The notes beneath the pieces are model-generated. The model saw nothing but the letters and a program-made list of their open reading frames with translations, searched no databases and was not told the origin of the DNA. A stretch of 34,006 nucleotides of DNA from positions 1 through 34,006 of the forward strand of contig JBAXQC010000027.1 in the NCBI GenBank assembly GCA_037131955.1, given 5' to 3'. The position numbers and the translations under genes are program-made. Of this stretch, positions 32,601-34,006 are shown piece by piece; position 1 is the first letter of the stretch, and each line of letters opens with the position of its first letter. The stretch comes from CAIMMJ01 sp037131955. Lineage in GTDB: Bacteria; Bacteroidota; Bacteroidia; UBA4408.

Positions 32601-33245
32601 ATGAATCCAATTGATTTTATTTTACACATCGACAAACATTTAGAATACATTGTTACAAACTATGAAACTACTACTTACTTTATTCTGTGCTTAATAGTTT
32701 TTTGCGAAACAGGATTGGTTGTAACACCGCTTCTGCCTGGAGATTCTCTACTGTTTGCGGCGGGGGCAATTGTAGCCAAAGTTGGAGTATTAAATATTTG
32801 GCTATTAATTCCATTGTTAATTATTTCGGCAATTTTGGGCGATAATGTAAATTATTTTATTGGAAATTATGTTGGCCCTGCCATTTTTGAGAAAAAGAAA
32901 ATACCCTTGTTAAAAAGAGAATATTTAGAAAGAACACAAAAATTTTACGATCAACATGGCGGCAAAACAATAATAATGGCAAGATTTGTTCCTATCATTA
33001 GAACCTTTGCTCCATTTGTAGCCGGAGTTGGAAGTATGAAATATGCTAGATTCATTGGCTTTAGTGTTTTTGGTGGAATTTTGTGGGTAAATCTGTTAAC
33101 CCTTGCAGGTTTTTATTTTGGAAATTTTGATGTTGTGAAAAATAATTTTGAATTGGTGGTTTTTGGAATTATTGGAATTTCTCTAATGCCAATGGTTTTT
33201 GTATACATCAAAAATAAATTTTTTGCCCCTAAAGTAAATGGCTAA
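32601..33245 (+). CDS. DedA-family (SNARE-associated/VTT) inner-membrane protein
   Basis: The 214-residue product has an N-terminal re-entrant segment and about four to five membrane helices. Motifs of DedA are clear: FCETGLVVTPLLPGDSLLFAAGAI, ILGDNVNYFIGNYVG, FYDQHGGKTIIMARFVPIIRTFAPFVAGVGSM. Such proteins act in membrane homeostasis, and some flip polyprenyl phosphate or phospholipids. Its last 8 nt overlap the aroE start, so both are coupled. The specific lipid substrate is not readable. Confidence 0.93.
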   Translation: MNPIDFILHIDKHLEYIVTNYETTTYFILCLIVFCETGLVVTPLLPGDSLLFAAGAIVAKVGVLNIWLLIPLLIISAILGDNVNYFIGNYVGPAIFEKKKIPLLKREYLERTQKFYDQHGGKTIIMARFVPIIRTFAPFVAGVGSMKYARFIGFSVFGGILWVNLLTLAGFYFGNFDVVKNNFELVVFGIIGISLMPMVFVYIKNKFFAPKVNG

Positions 33246-33987
33246 AAGCTTGTACGGGCTTATTGGAAAATCCCTTGTTCATTCATTTTCTAAAGATTAT
33301 TTTACAAATAAATTTGTACAGGAAAACATAAATGCAGAATACCTAAATTTTGAATTGCAAAGTATAGAAGAATTTACTGAAATAGTTCAAAAAAGCATAA
33401 ACCTTAAAGGTTTAAATGTTACAATTCCTTACAAGGAAACTATTATAAAGTATTTAGATGAAATTTCTGCTGAGGCTACTGAAATTGGAGCAGTAAATTG
33501 CATTAAAATTGACAAACAGAACAATAAAATTATTGGCTACAATACAGATGCTTTTGGATTTGCTCAAAGTATAAAACCATTTTTGGAATCAGGGCATACA
33601 AAGGCATTAATATTAGGTAATGGTGGTGCCAGCAAAGCCGTTAAATATGTTCTAAAGAATTTAGGTATAGATTGTTTTTTTGCAGTAAGAGAAAAAAAAC
33701 AAGAAAATAGAAATACGTTTTTATACAACGAATTAACTAATGAAATAATACATCAAATTCCATTAATCGTAAATACTACTCCGTTAGGAACGTTTCCAGC
33801 TATAAATGAGATTCCTACAATTCCAACATCTAGCATAGGAAGCAAACATTTTATTGTAGATTTAATATATAATCCATTGGAAACTGAATTATTAAAAATA
33901 TCTAAAAAACAAGGGGCATTAACTTTAAATGGTTTAAGCATGCTAAAAATTCAGGCAGAAAAGAGTTGGGAAATTTGGAATTCTTGA
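33238..33987 (+). CDS. aroE: Shikimate dehydrogenase AroE
   Basis: The 249-residue NADPH enzyme reduces 3-dehydroshikimate to shikimate in aromatic amino-acid synthesis. The substrate-binding domain has LIGKSLVHSFSKDYF and LNVTIPYKE with the catalytic Lys; Asp is in YNTDAFGF. The nucleotide-binding loop is LGNGGASKAVKYVL, followed by VNTTPLGTFP, DLIYNPLETELL and NGLSMLKIQAEKSWEIW. The glycine loop and spacing are intact; the protein is slightly shorter than E. coli AroE (272). It overlaps dedA by 8 nt and ends just inside the window. Last gene of the panB operon as far as visible. Confidence 0.95.
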   Translation: MAKSLYGLIGKSLVHSFSKDYFTNKFVQENINAEYLNFELQSIEEFTEIVQKSINLKGLNVTIPYKETIIKYLDEISAEATEIGAVNCIKIDKQNNKIIGYNTDAFGFAQSIKPFLESGHTKALILGNGGASKAVKYVLKNLGIDCFFAVREKKQENRNTFLYNELTNEIIHQIPLIVNTTPLGTFPAINEIPTIPTSSIGSKHFIVDLIYNPLETELLKISKKQGALTLNGLSMLKIQAEKSWEIWNS

Positions 33988-34006
33988 TTTTATAAACAAC
34001 TATTTA

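Overview
The window is a strongly AT-rich stretch of chromosome from a member of the Bacteroidota. Four things point there: a type IX secretion (T9SS) locus with a PorP/SprF-like protein and type A and type B C-terminal sorting domains; families found almost only in this phylum (DUF3822, DUF5723, the 5-fold beta-flower repeat); near absence of Shine-Dalgarno sequences; and repeated TAnnTTTG boxes, the Bacteroidota -7 promoter element, just upstream of transcription units. The genes do not fix the genus. Use of the futalosine route to menaquinone (mqnB, mqnD) argues against a typical Flavobacteriaceae member, but this is inference.

Layout. 10-4129 (minus): rarA, then a large lipoprotein and a DUF5723 outer-membrane-like protein. 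4217-5806 (plus): a YggS-type PLP protein and an EamA transporter. 5815-11758 (minus): a T9SS cassette transcribed as type B adhesin, PorP/SprF, OmpA/PD40 protein. 11916-14485: a membrane-anchored DsbA-like protein, MscL and an FtsX/MacB-type permease. 14534-16522 (plus): DUF3822, rsmD, an alkyltransferase-like protein and a small unknown. 16523-16889: a non-coding or decayed stretch with an isolated perfect Shine-Dalgarno sequence, an interrupted reading frame and a hairpin. 16890-21917: two T9SS type A cargo proteins flanking the RNase P RNA gene (rnpB) and comB. 21973-26346 (plus): a hybrid histidine kinase with REC and HPt domains, an acyl-CoA dehydrogenase, rpsU and a XerC/D recombinase. 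26491-27339 (minus): a tandem-repeat beta-flower protein and a PTPS/QueD-family enzyme. 27366-29975 (plus): mqnB-mqnD-mutY. 30003-31013 (minus): a lipoprotein. 31101-33987 (plus): panB-rluA-type-dedA-aroE.

Most of the window is housekeeping: translation and RNA processing (rpsU, rsmD, rnpB, pseudouridine synthase), DNA maintenance (rarA, mutY, xerC/D, the ATL protein), cofactors (panB, aroE, mqnB/D, PTPS), plus envelope and secreted proteins. I saw no CRISPR array, prophage, insertion sequence, defence island or biosynthetic gene cluster, and no convincing undescribed multi-gene system. The best leads are: the 16523-16889 region; -7 boxes so close to start codons that leaderless mRNAs are suggested; the rpsU terminator abutting the xerC/D start codon; the type B adhesin cassette; and the Phe-rich tail of the beta-flower protein.
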